Source: Gemmiger sp. An87
GTDB taxonomy: Bacteria > Bacillota > Clostridia > Oscillospirales > Ruminococcaceae
Direction of reading: 5' to 3'
Assembly (NCBI RefSeq): GCF_002159185.1
Contig: NZ_NFHD01000001.1
Coordinates: 186,001 to 250,000 of the forward strand
DNA: 64,000 nucleotides
Below the pieces are notes generated by a model. The model saw nothing but the letters and a program-made list of their open reading frames with translations. It did no database searches and had not been told where the DNA came from. The number at the start of each line of letters is the position of its first letter. Position 1 is the first letter of the stretch. Positions 7,624 through 15,222 of the stretch are shown here, one piece after another. The position numbers and the translations under genes were made by a program.

Positions 7624-8511
7624 ATGAAAGGTATCATCCTTGCCGGCGGCGCAGGCACTCGCCTGTATCCGCTCACCATGGTCACCAGCAAGCAGCTGCT
7701 GCCGGTGTACGACAAACCCATGATCTACTACCCCCTGTCCACGCTGATGCTGGCCGGCATCCAGGACATCCTGATCATCTCCACCCCGGAGGATACTCCC
7801 CGCTTTGAGCATCTGCTGGGCGACGGCAGCCAGTACGGCCTGCATCTGTCCTATAAGGTGCAGCCCAGCCCGGACGGCCTGGCTCAGGCCTTTTTGCTGG
7901 GCGAGGAATTCATCGGCGACGACTGCTGCGCCATGATCCTGGGCGATAACATCTTCTACGGCAACGGCTTCTCCCGCATTCTGAAGAATGCCGTGAAGAA
8001 CGCCGAGGAAAACGGCCGTTCCACCGTGTTTGGCTACTACGTGAACGACCCCGAGCGGTTCGGCATCGTGGAATTCGACGAGAGCGGCAAGGTCATCAGC
8101 GTGGAGGAAAAGCCGAAGGAGCCCAAATCCAACTACGCCATCACCGGCCTGTATTTCTACGACAACCGGGTCAGCGCCCAGGCCAAGAAGGTGAAACCCA
8201 GCGCCCGGGGCGAATTGGAAATCACCACCCTGAACGCCATGTACCTGGAGGAAGGCAAGCTGGATGTGCAGCTGCTGGGCCGTGGCTTTGCCTGGCTGGA
8301 CACCGGCACCATGGACAGCCTGGTGGAAGCCGCCGATTTTGTGCGCATGGTGGAAAAGCGCCAGGGCATCAAGATCAGCGCCCCCGAGGAGATCGCCTAC
8401 AAGAACGGCTGGATCACCAAGGACAAGCTGCTGGAAAGCGCCGAGCGTTACGGCAAGAGCCCCTACGGCGAACACCTGAAGCGGGTGGCCGACGCAAAGA
8501 TCAAATACTAA
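7624..8511 (+). CDS. rfbA: Glucose-1-phosphate thymidylyltransferase
   Basis: 295 residues, the usual RfbA length. The N-terminal nucleotide-binding motif [16 protein letters not shown], then [26 protein letters not shown] and the sugar-binding [20 protein letters not shown]-type segment are all present. It makes dTDP-glucose from dTTP and glucose-1-phosphate, the first committed step to dTDP-L-rhamnose. Start: ATG with AAAGGAG about 12 bases upstream; a longer frame would begin inside the palindrome. First gene of the rfbA-rfbD-rfbB operon. Confidence is high. Confidence 0.97.
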   Translation: MKGIILAGGAGTRLYPLTMVTSKQLLPVYDKPMIYYPLSTLMLAGIQDILIISTPEDTPRFEHLLGDGSQYGLHLSYKVQPSPDGLAQAFLLGEEFIGDDCCAMILGDNIFYGNGFSRILKNAVKNAEENGRSTVFGYYVNDPERFGIVEFDESGKVISVEEKPKEPKSNYAITGLYFYDNRVSAQAKKVKPSARGELEITTLNAMYLEEGKLDVQLLGRGFAWLDTGTMDSLVEAADFVRMVEKRQGIKISAPEEIAYKNGWITKDKLLESAERYGKSPYGEHLKRVADAKIKY

Positions 8512-8524
8512 GGGAGGCCTTTGC

Positions 8525-9421
8525 ATGAAGATTCTCATCACCGGCGCCAGCGGTCAGCTGGGCACCGAGATTCAGCGCCAGTTGAAAAACGGCGGCAGCG
8601 CCCTGGGCCCTGTGCCCGAGCGGCTGAAAAACGCCACCGTCATCGCCACCGATGTGAACGAGCTGGACATCACCGACCGTGACGCCACCATCGCCTTCGT
8701 GCGCCGCCACCAGCCCGATACCATCATCAGCTGCGCCGCCTTCACCAACGTGGACGGCTGCGAGTCGAATCCTGAGGCCGCCTTCAAGGTGAACGCCATC
8801 GGCGCCTCCAACCTGGCCCAGGCCGCCGAGCGCATCAACGCCCGGCTGATTCACGTGTCCACCGACTATGTGTTCCGGGGCGAGGGAAACAAACCCCTGG
8901 ACGAGAGCGAGCGGGTGGACCCCAAGAGCGTCTACGGCAAGACCAAGGCCCTGGGCGAGGAATACGTGAAGAATTTCTGCCACCGGTACTTCATCGTGCG
9001 CACCGCCTGGCTCTACGGCTACGCGGGCAAAAACTTTGTGAAGACCATCGTGAACGCGGGCAAAAAGTTCGGCAAGCTGGAGGTGGTCAGCGACCAGCTG
9101 GGCAACCCCACCAACGCCGAGGACCTGGCCCATCATATCCTGCAGCTGGCCGTGAGCCACGACTACGGCGTCTACCACTGCACCGGCGAGGGCATCTGCT
9201 CCTGGTATGAGTTCGCCAGCGAGATCATCCGCCTGTCCGGCGTGGACGCCACCGTGGCCCCCTGCACCAGCGCGGAATATTCCGCCAAGCACCCCGCCGC
9301 CGCTGACCGCCCCGCCTGGAGCGCGCTGGAAAACCGCATGCTCGCCTGCACCGTGGGCAACCAGATGCGGGACTGGAAGGTGGCCCTGGCCGACTTCTTC
9401 GCCCACTGGAACGGCGAATGA
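8525..9421 (+). CDS. rfbD: dTDP-4-dehydrorhamnose reductase
   Basis: 298 residues. An N-terminal Rossmann motif (TGASGQLGTE), the catalytic Tyr-Lys pair in VYGKTKALGE, and the STDYVFRGEG segment identify RfbD. It reduces dTDP-4-dehydro-L-rhamnose to dTDP-L-rhamnose with NAD(P)H. GGGAGG lies eight bases before the ATG, 13 bp after rfbA. A short insertion after the first beta strand (NGGSALGPVPERLKNA) is seen in many clostridial members. Its substrate needs the 3,5-epimerase RfbC, which is not in this cluster. Confidence 0.96.
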   Translation: MKILITGASGQLGTEIQRQLKNGGSALGPVPERLKNATVIATDVNELDITDRDATIAFVRRHQPDTIISCAAFTNVDGCESNPEAAFKVNAIGASNLAQAAERINARLIHVSTDYVFRGEGNKPLDESERVDPKSVYGKTKALGEEYVKNFCHRYFIVRTAWLYGYAGKNFVKTIVNAGKKFGKLEVVSDQLGNPTNAEDLAHHILQLAVSHDYGVYHCTGEGICSWYEFASEIIRLSGVDATVAPCTSAEYSAKHPAAADRPAWSALENRMLACTVGNQMRDWKVALADFFAHWNGE

Positions 9422-9459
9422 CCGCCCTTCTCATTGATTGAATAAGGAGTATTAAATAG

Positions 9460-10518
9460 ATGAAACGCTATCTCATCACCGGCTGCGCCGGCTTTATCGG
9501 TTCCAACTTTGTTTACTACATGTTGAATAAGTATAAGGAAATCCAGCTGGTAAACCTGGATAAGCTCACCTACGCGGGCAACCTGGAGAACCTGAAGGGT
9601 GTGGAGGGCGACGAGCGCCACATCTTTGTGCAGGGCGACATCTGCGACCGGGAGCTGGTGAGCAGCCTGTTCGAGAAATATGATTTTGATTACGTGATCA
9701 ACTTCGCCGCCGAGAGCCATGTGGACCGCTCCATCACCAACCCCGAGATTTTCGTGGAGACCAACGTGCTGGGCACCGTGAACCTGCTGCAGTGCGCCAA
9801 GAACGCCTGGTTCAAGGACGGCAAGTGGACCGAGGGCAAGAAGTACATCCAGGTTTCCACCGACGAGGTGTATGGCTCCCTGGGCGAGGAGGGCTACTTC
9901 ATGGAGACCACTCCGCTGTGCCCCCACAGCCCCTACTCCTCCTCCAAGGCCAGCGCCGACATGTTCGTCATGGCCTTCCACGACACCTACGGTATGCCGG
10001 TGAACATCACCCGCTGCTCCAACAACTACGGCCCCTATCAGTTCCCCGAGAAGCTGATCCCCCTGATGATCAACAACGTGAAGAACCACAAGCAGCTGCC
10101 CGTGTACGGCGACGGCATGAACGTGCGCGACTGGCTGTATGTGGAGGACCACTGCAAGGCCATCGACATGGTGGCCGAGGGCGGCCGGGACGGCGAGGTC
10201 TACAACGTGGGCGGCCACAACGAGCGCCCCAACATCTTCATCGTGAAGACCATCATCAACCAGCTGCACGACCGGCTGAAGGATGAGGGCATCAACGAGG
10301 GCCTGATCAAGTACGTGGCCGACCGTCTGGGCCACGACCGCCGCTACGGCATCGACCCCACCAAGATCAAGGAGGAGCTGGGCTGGTACCCGGAGACTAC
10401 CTTCGAGGTGGGCATCGTGAAGACCATCGACTGGTACCTGGCCAACGAAGAGTGGATGAACAACGTGACCAGCGGCAACTACCAGAAGTACTACGAAGAG
10501 ATGTACAAGAATAAGTAA
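9460..10518 (+). CDS. rfbB: dTDP-glucose 4,6-dehydratase
   Basis: 352 residues, typical length. TGCAGFIGSNF is the NAD-binding motif; STDEVYGSLGEEG carries the catalytic Asp-Glu pair; the YSSSKASADM segment holds the active-site Tyr-x3-Lys. It converts dTDP-glucose to dTDP-4-keto-6-deoxyglucose, the step between RfbA and RfbC/RfbD. Start: ATG after AAGGAG. Last of the three rfb genes; a hairpin follows. Confidence 0.97.
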   Translation: MKRYLITGCAGFIGSNFVYYMLNKYKEIQLVNLDKLTYAGNLENLKGVEGDERHIFVQGDICDRELVSSLFEKYDFDYVINFAAESHVDRSITNPEIFVETNVLGTVNLLQCAKNAWFKDGKWTEGKKYIQVSTDEVYGSLGEEGYFMETTPLCPHSPYSSSKASADMFVMAFHDTYGMPVNITRCSNNYGPYQFPEKLIPLMINNVKNHKQLPVYGDGMNVRDWLYVEDHCKAIDMVAEGGRDGEVYNVGGHNERPNIFIVKTIINQLHDRLKDEGINEGLIKYVADRLGHDRRYGIDPTKIKEELGWYPETTFEVGIVKTIDWYLANEEWMNNVTSGNYQKYYEEMYKNK

Positions 10519-10530
10519 ACCGCAACCAAA

Positions 10531-10558
10531 CGGGCCCTTCGGCAACACGAAGGGCCCG
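10531..10558 (+). terminator. Hairpin after rfbB, weak or no U-tract
   Basis: Perfect 11-bp stem (10531-10541 with 10548-10558) and a 6-nt loop, but followed by CTGCGG rather than T-rich sequence. It may be an mRNA-end stabiliser rather than a true terminator. Confidence 0.6.
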
Positions 10559-10584
10559 CTGCGGTATCAAGGAGGAACGCACCC

Positions 10585-11016
10585 ATGAAAAAACGGGACC
10601 TGCTGATTCTGGCCTTTCTGCCCACCGTGGCTGGCATCGTGCTGGTGAATCTGGTGGTGCTGCTGGGCGGCAGCACCGGGGCCATGATCGGGCTGCAGGC
10701 GGCGTTGTCCGCCGCGCTGGTGGCGGTGTGGTACGCGCTGGGGCACTGGTGCTCCCGGGAGGATAAGCGCCCCTGGCCCGGCTTCTGGCTGCTGCAGTGG
10801 TGGGGCGTGGCCAATGTGGTATTCGGCTTTCTGCCCTCGGTGGGGGTGCTGGGCTCCTTGAGCCAGATGTACGGCGCCTGCATGAGCCTGATGCTGGCCT
10901 CGGCGGCTGAGCTGCTGGGCGGGGCGTATCTGCCTTTGCAGGCGGCCCTCACCCTGGCCCTTACCAGCGCGGCCTATCTGCTGGGCTTTGCCGCAAAGCA
11001 AAGGAGGAGCCTGTGA
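10585..11016 (+). CDS. Small four-helix membrane protein, function unknown
   Basis: 143 residues with four clear hydrophobic segments (about 5-27, 33-55, 70-90 and 115-137) and short polar loops. No family motif was recognised. Start: ATG with AAGGAGGAA upstream. Its stop overlaps the GTG start of the following acetyltransferase (GTGA overlap), so the two are translationally coupled and may act together. It could be transcribed from rfbB read-through, since the intervening hairpin lacks a T-run. Confidence 0.75.
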   Translation: MKKRDLLILAFLPTVAGIVLVNLVVLLGGSTGAMIGLQAALSAALVAVWYALGHWCSREDKRPWPGFWLLQWWGVANVVFGFLPSVGVLGSLSQMYGACMSLMLASAAELLGGAYLPLQAALTLALTSAAYLLGFAAKQRRSL

Positions 11017-11507
11017 GCGAATTTGTAATGGAGCGGGCCACCCTGGCGGACCTGCCTGCCATGATGACCCTGTATGCCCACGCCCGGCAGTTTATGGCCG
11101 AGCAGGGCAACCCGGGCCAGTGGGGCGATTCCTACCCGGATGAGGCCCAGCTCACCGAGGATATTGAATCCGGCGGGGCCTGGCTCTGCCGGGAGAACGG
11201 GGCGCTGCTGGCGGCTTTTTATTTCGCCCCCGGGCCGGATGAGGACTATGCCGTCATCCGGGACGGCAGCTGGCTGGAGGAGGAGCGGCCCTATTGGGTC
11301 ATCCACCGGGTGGCCTCCTACGGCGGCAGGGGCGCGGCGGCCTGGTGCCTGGACTGGTGCTGGCAGCGGTGCGACAACCTGCGCATCGATACCCACCGGG
11401 ACAACCTGCCCATGCAGCGGCTGCTGGAAAAATGCGGCTTCGGGCTGCGGGGCGTGGTGAGCTGCCGCCACGGCGGCGAGCGGCTGGCCTACCAGAAGCT
11501 GCGTTGA
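11013..11507 (+). CDS. GNAT-family N-acetyltransferase
   Basis: 164 residues with the GNAT layout: ERATLADLPAMMTLY at the start (beta1-alpha1), a central strand pair (LLAAFYFAP), and the C-terminal LRIDTHRDNLPMQRLLEKCGF segment, which is diagnostic (acetyl-CoA-binding helix then the N-x-x-M/A-x-x-L...GF motif). It transfers an acyl group from acyl-CoA to an amine; the substrate is unknown. Start GTG overlaps the upstream membrane-protein stop. A terminator follows immediately. Confidence 0.88.
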   Translation: MSEFVMERATLADLPAMMTLYAHARQFMAEQGNPGQWGDSYPDEAQLTEDIESGGAWLCRENGALLAAFYFAPGPDEDYAVIRDGSWLEEERPYWVIHRVASYGGRGAAAWCLDWCWQRCDNLRIDTHRDNLPMQRLLEKCGFGLRGVVSCRHGGERLAYQKLR

Positions 11508-11515
11508 TCGGAATA

Positions 11516-11549
11516 GAGAGAGCGTCACAGCAAGACGCTCTCTTTTTTT
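11516..11549 (+). terminator. Rho-independent terminator
   Basis: 10-bp stem (11517-11526 with 11534-11543), 7-nt loop, then seven T residues. Confidence 0.93.
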
Positions 11550-11624
11550 GCAAAAAAACGGCGATTCCCGCCTTCCGGGAGCGAATTCCCGCCCGGCGGG
11601 GTGGCGGCGGGAGGGGATTCCTGC

Positions 11625-11630
11625 TACAAT
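11625..11630 (+). promoter_or_regulatory. Extended -10 promoter element of the XRE gene
   Basis: TGCTACAAT (TACAAT at 11625-11630), an extended -10; no good -35 is visible. It lies 29 bp before the start codon. Confidence 0.6.
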
Positions 11631-11658
11631 GAAGCCGAAACGAAAGGAGGGGCCGGGA

Positions 11659-12771
11659 ATGGAAAACGGAACGGAACCCGGAATGGAGCAGGGCTTCAGC
11701 GAGCGACTCAAACGCTATCGAAAAGAAAAGAACCTGACCCAGCAGCAGCTGGCGGACGCGCTGGGGGTGAGCAACAAAAGCGTCTCCCGCTGGGAGTCGG
11801 GCGGGGGCTACCCGGACCTGCCGCTGCTGGTGCCGCTGGCAAAGACGCTGGGGGTCACGGCGGACGATCTTCTGGACGAGGAAAAGCCGGTGCGGGCGCT
11901 GACCCGGGCGGACTGGCAGGGGCTGCTCTCCTTTGCCTTCGCGCTGGGCAGCGGGCTGCTGTTTTATCTGCTGGCCACCTTTGCGCCGCTGGCGGTGTGC
12001 TATGCGGTGTATCTGGGCTGCCTTTGCTACGGGGCTTATCTGCAGCGGTACTACGCCCGCCACAGCCGGTGGTTCTGGCTGGGTGCGGCCGGGATGAATC
12101 TGGCGGTGAACTGGTCCGCCGCGCTGGAGCTCGTGCTGCTGGTCGGGATGTTTGTGCGGCTGGGCCCGGCGGTGCTGCTGCTCCAGACCCAGAAGGAGCT
12201 GGGCCTGGAGAGCTTCTGGCTGGCTCTAGTCCTTTCGGCGGCGCTGGCACTGGGGGCCACCGCCCTCACCCTGCGCCTGCTGCACCGTCGGTTTTTCGCC
12301 GGTTCGCCGGAGGAGCTTACCCTTGGCTGGCATATGCCCCGGGGCCGGGCACTGCTGCCGCTGCCGGGCTTTGCGCTGCTGGCCGGGTTCTGGGCCATGT
12401 ACCTGTGGCCGAAGCTGCCGCTGGTGCTCTGGCAGCGGCAGGGCTGGCTGTTCGCCGGGCTGCTGGCGGCGCTGGCGCTGGGCTACGGGCTGGCGCTGAA
12501 ACGGAAGCCGCTGGAGCTGCTGCTGGCCTGGCTTACCCTGACCATGAGTGGCGGAGTCTGGTGGCTGAGGCAGCTGAATGGAATTACCTGGGCGAAGAGC
12601 CTTTCCACCGGCAGGCTGTTTGAGTGGAATGCCGACCTGAACCTGGAAAAATATCTGCCGCTGATTCAGCCGTCGCCCGCCCTCTTCGCGGCGCTGGCGG
12701 TATTGGCGGCGGTCTATCTACTGGCGGCGGGGCTGACGCTGCGGGAAAAGGAGAAAAGCGGCGGGGAATGA
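11659..12771 (+). CDS. XRE-type helix-turn-helix regulator fused to a multi-pass membrane domain
   Basis: 370 residues. Residues ~15-70 form a Cro/CI-type HTH (SERLKRYRKEKNLTQQQLADALGV pattern: Leu-Thr-Gln-x-x-Leu-Ala, then SNKSVSRWESGGGYPDLP). The remaining ~280 residues contain about nine or ten hydrophobic segments, so the DNA-binding head is tethered to the membrane. This architecture is common in Clostridia, often near transporters or stress genes, and suggests sensing of a membrane or extracellular cue. Start: ATG with AAAGGAGG upstream. It has its own extended -10 promoter and a terminator overlapping the stop. Target unknown. Confidence 0.88.
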   Translation: MENGTEPGMEQGFSERLKRYRKEKNLTQQQLADALGVSNKSVSRWESGGGYPDLPLLVPLAKTLGVTADDLLDEEKPVRALTRADWQGLLSFAFALGSGLLFYLLATFAPLAVCYAVYLGCLCYGAYLQRYYARHSRWFWLGAAGMNLAVNWSAALELVLLVGMFVRLGPAVLLLQTQKELGLESFWLALVLSAALALGATALTLRLLHRRFFAGSPEELTLGWHMPRGRALLPLPGFALLAGFWAMYLWPKLPLVLWQRQGWLFAGLLAALALGYGLALKRKPLELLLAWLTLTMSGGVWWLRQLNGITWAKSLSTGRLFEWNADLNLEKYLPLIQPSPALFAALAVLAAVYLLAAGLTLREKEKSGGE

Positions 12772-12786
12772 CCCCGCCGCTTTTTT
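12755..12786 (+). terminator. Terminator overlapping the XRE gene stop codon
   Basis: AAGCGGCGGGG (12756-12766) pairs with CCCCGCCGCTT (12772-12782), with the TGA stop in the loop, followed by a T-run. Confidence 0.92.
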
Positions 12787-12893
12787 GTGGCGAAAACGCG
12801 CGGCGGCCTGCGCCTGGTATAGTGGAAAGGAAGGCGCCTTTTGCGGTAGAATAAAGGCAAAGCACACCAAAGAACAGCGAACCGGGGGAGCAG

Positions 12894-13619
12894 GTGAGTG
12901 GATTGAATCAACAATTTATACAAAGTGTATTATTTGATTGGGATGAAATCGGGCGCGGAAGTTATCTGAGAGAAATAGAAGCGTTTCAGGGGCTGGAGCG
13001 ACTGGAGCTGGACCATCCCATCACCTTCTTTGTGGGGGAAAATGGAAGCGGCAAGTCCACCCTGCTGGAGGCAATCGCGGTGGCCCATGGCTTCAATCCG
13101 GAAGGCGGGAGCAAGAACTATCGGTTCTCCACGCGGGATTCCCATTCCGAGCTGTGGAAAGCAATCCGGCTGGTGAAGGGGCATCGCAGGGAAAAATGGG
13201 GGTATTTTTTCCGGGCCGAAAGCTTTTACAATGTGGCAACACAGGAGGAAAGCTATGCGGACGCGCTGCACCCTTCCGCCGGGTACCACGAAAAATCCCA
13301 TGGAGAGAGCTTTCTGGCGCTGGCGCAGAACAATCTGAGAGCGAACGGGCTGTATCTGCTGGACGAGCCGGAGGCCGCGTTGTCGCCGCAGCGGCAGCTT
13401 TCACTTCTGATGCAGATCGATCGGTGCGCAAAGGACGGCGCACAGTTTTTGATCGTCACCCATTCCCCGATTCTGCTGGGGATTCCGGGCGCGGCGATCT
13501 ACTGCTTTGACCAGGGCAAGGTCCACCCGTGTGCCTATGAGGAGACGGAAAGCTACCGGGTGACCGAGCTGTTCATCAACAACCGGCAGGCGCTGTTAAA
13601 CCGGCTTTTGAAGGAATGA
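12894..13619 (+). CDS. Predicted AAA/ABC-type ATPase (COG3910-like)
   Basis: 241 residues. Walker A FVGENGSGKST (about 46-55), an ABC-like Walker B LYLLDEPEAALSP and the switch segment FLIVTHSPILL are intact; the region between is short, as in the COG3910 'predicted ATPase' family related to RecF/SMC heads. No membrane segment or partner permease, so it is not a transporter subunit. The first ~30 codons are visibly more AT-rich than neighbours, hinting at acquisition. The GTG start is uncertain: an in-frame TTG three codons later has AGGTGAG in front of it. An extended -10 TATAGT lies at 12818-12823. Biological role unknown. Confidence 0.85.
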   Translation: MSGLNQQFIQSVLFDWDEIGRGSYLREIEAFQGLERLELDHPITFFVGENGSGKSTLLEAIAVAHGFNPEGGSKNYRFSTRDSHSELWKAIRLVKGHRREKWGYFFRAESFYNVATQEESYADALHPSAGYHEKSHGESFLALAQNNLRANGLYLLDEPEAALSPQRQLSLLMQIDRCAKDGAQFLIVTHSPILLGIPGAAIYCFDQGKVHPCAYEETESYRVTELFINNRQALLNRLLKE

Positions 13620-13627
13620 CAACCGGA

Positions 13628-13657
13628 TTGCCGCCGCGCCGGGCAGCATGCTACAAT
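13628..13657 (+). promoter_or_regulatory. Promoter of the 92-residue membrane protein
   Basis: -35 TTGCCG (13628-13633), 18-bp spacer, -10 TACAAT (13652-13657) preceded by TGC. Confidence 0.7.
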
Positions 13658-13687
13658 GGGAAAAAGACTCCAAAGGAGGAAGAACGA

Positions 13688-13966
13688 ATGAGGTTGGCGC
13701 GAATCCTTTCGCTGGTGGTGCTGGTGGCGGTGCTGTTCGTCACCGTGGACCTGGGCATCAACTGTCTGGGAGCGCTGGTGCCGGAATTGCAGGACGGCAT
13801 TCCCTATTACAGCCTGCTGCAGCGGTGGTTCGGCGTGTGGGAGGGGCAGATGCGCACCCGGCCGGATTTCTTCTTTGTGTTCAGCCGCTGGCTGTGGATT
13901 TCGTTTGCGGTGTTCGTGGAAAATGCGGTGCTGTGGGGCATCAGCATCTGGAAACAGGGCCGGTGA
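13688..13966 (+). CDS. Small two-helix membrane protein, function unknown
   Basis: 92 residues with membrane segments at about 5-27 (LVVLVAVLFVTVDLGI) and 66-86 (LWISFAVFVENAVLWGI). The start is the ATG with AAAGGAGGAAG upstream, 30 bp after a TACAAT -10 box; the longer frame overlapping the upstream ATPase has no support. No family recognised. It stands between an ATPase and a MerR regulator, each with its own promoter. Confidence 0.7.
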   Translation: MRLARILSLVVLVAVLFVTVDLGINCLGALVPELQDGIPYYSLLQRWFGVWEGQMRTRPDFFFVFSRWLWISFAVFVENAVLWGISIWKQGR

Positions 13967-13996
13967 AGTTTTTTTGCGCGAATTTTTAAAAAACCA

Positions 13997-14027
13997 TTGA
14001 CCTGGCATCTGGTGCATCCCTTATGCT
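13997..14027 (+). promoter_or_regulatory. MerR-type promoter with a 19-bp spacer
   Basis: -35 TTGACC (13997-14002) and -10 TATGCT (14022-14027) are 19 bp apart. This over-long spacing is the hallmark of promoters that MerR-family activators remodel, so autoregulation by the gene just downstream is likely. Confidence 0.75.
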
Positions 14028-14061
14028 GAGGGTGCAAAACAGAGAACAGGAGGCGAATTTC

Positions 14062-14928
14062 ATGAACGCAAAGCAAACCGAGGCGGCCACTGGCATCTCC
14101 CGGCGGAACCTGCGCTTTTACGAGGACCAGGGCCTCATCCATCCCCACCGCAACCCGGGCAACGATTACCGGGACTACTCGGAACAGGACATCCGGGACT
14201 TGAAGCTGATCCGGGCGCTGCGTATGCTGGACGTGCCGCTGGAGGAGATCGGGGATTGTTTGCGGCACAAGACCACGCTGGCCCAGGTTTCGACGGCCCA
14301 GCAGTTCCGGCTGGAGCAGCGGCAAAAAGAGCTGGAGGCAGCCATCCGCTTTTGCCGGGAGCTGCAAAGCGCCCCGCAGCCGGACGAGGAATTTCTGGAT
14401 GGCCTGCTGAACCGGATGGACGCGCCGGAAAACCGGGCGGGTCTGTTCGGGGAGTGGACCCGGGACTACAAAAAGGTGGCGAAGGCCGAGGCAAAAAAGG
14501 TGTTCACCTTCACGCCGGACGACCCGGTGACCAACCCGGCGGAGCTGACGCTGGCCCTCTGCCGCTACGGCGAGCAGCAGGGGGTGAATCTGGTGGTGAC
14601 CAGGGAGAGCATGGCCCCGGAATTCGAGATCGACGGCATCCCCTATACCGCACAGCTGGTCTGGCGGCGGATGGGCCCGGGGATTCTGCTGATTGTGCGC
14701 TGCACCGCCCTGCGCCCGGAGCAGCTGGAAAGCGATGTACCCAAGGCCCGCAGCCGCTGGATGAAGCTGGTTCACTACGGCTGGCCGGTGGCGCTGTTCG
14801 TGCTGCTGTGGGCGCCGCGGGTGATCGACGCCGAACCGGCCAACCGGCCGGAGGTGGCGGTGGCGGGTGTGACGCTGGCCGTGACCATCGCGTCCATGTA
14901 CTGGGTCTTCCGCCACTTCAAAAGCTGA
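14062..14928 (+). CDS. MerR-family transcriptional regulator with C-terminal membrane helices
   Basis: 288 residues. The winged helix (about 1-70) has the MerR signature: TEAATGISRRNLRFYEDQGL, followed by YRDYSEQDIRDLKLIRALRMLD and LEEIGDCL. A coiled-coil dimerisation helix follows (about 80-110). The last ~55 residues contain two hydrophobic helices (WPVALFVLLWAP and VAVAGVTLAVTIASMYWVF), unusual for MerR proteins. Start: ATG preceded by AGGAGG; the upstream extension lacks a ribosome site. Its promoter has the MerR-type 19-bp spacer. A decayed MFS pump fragment directly follows, suggesting it once controlled drug efflux. Confidence 0.9.
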   Translation: MNAKQTEAATGISRRNLRFYEDQGLIHPHRNPGNDYRDYSEQDIRDLKLIRALRMLDVPLEEIGDCLRHKTTLAQVSTAQQFRLEQRQKELEAAIRFCRELQSAPQPDEEFLDGLLNRMDAPENRAGLFGEWTRDYKKVAKAEAKKVFTFTPDDPVTNPAELTLALCRYGEQQGVNLVVTRESMAPEFEIDGIPYTAQLVWRRMGPGILLIVRCTALRPEQLESDVPKARSRWMKLVHYGWPVALFVLLWAPRVIDAEPANRPEVAVAGVTLAVTIASMYWVFRHFKS

Positions 14929-14941
14929 AGCAGCTTGCATA

Positions 14942-15090
14942 GGGCGGGGCTTTTCGCTGGCCCAGATCGGTCTGGCCGAGGTTTTTTTCATTTGGTCAGC
15001 TTTTTCTGCGAGGTGCCCAGCGGCATGGCGGCGGACCTGCTTGGCCGCAAGCGCACTCTGGCGCTGGCGGTCAAGCGGGCGCTGCGCTGA
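14942..15090 (+). pseudogene. Frameshifted remnant of an MFS transporter
   Basis: One frame reads GFSLAQIGLAEV up to a run of seven T (14982-14988). The +1-shifted frame continues FHLVSFFCEVPSGMAADLLG and then RKRTLALAV, ending at TGA 15088-15090. Together these form the second helix plus the GxxADxxGRK loop (motif A) of major facilitator efflux pumps. Adding one T to the run restores a single frame. The N-terminal helix and everything past motif A are missing, and there is no ribosome site, so this is a ~50-residue relic of a pump once encoded next to the MerR regulator. Confidence 0.75.
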
Positions 15091-15110
15091 GTTTTTCCAC
15101 ATAAGAATAA

Positions 15111-15168
15111 AACAGAAACGCCGCGCCGCTCCAGGGGAAAGAATGGAGCGGTGCGGCGTTCTGTTTTG
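15111..15168 (-). terminator. Strong terminator of the flavin reductase gene (works on both strands)
   Basis: Near-perfect ~24-bp stem (15111-15134 with 15145-15167), loop about 10 nt, flanked by AAAA and TTTT, so it can act in both directions. Confidence 0.92.
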
Positions 15169-15222
15169 GGATTTTGGGGAATGCGGTCGCGGATAAGGGA
15201 AGCTCCGCGCGGGGTCAGGGAA

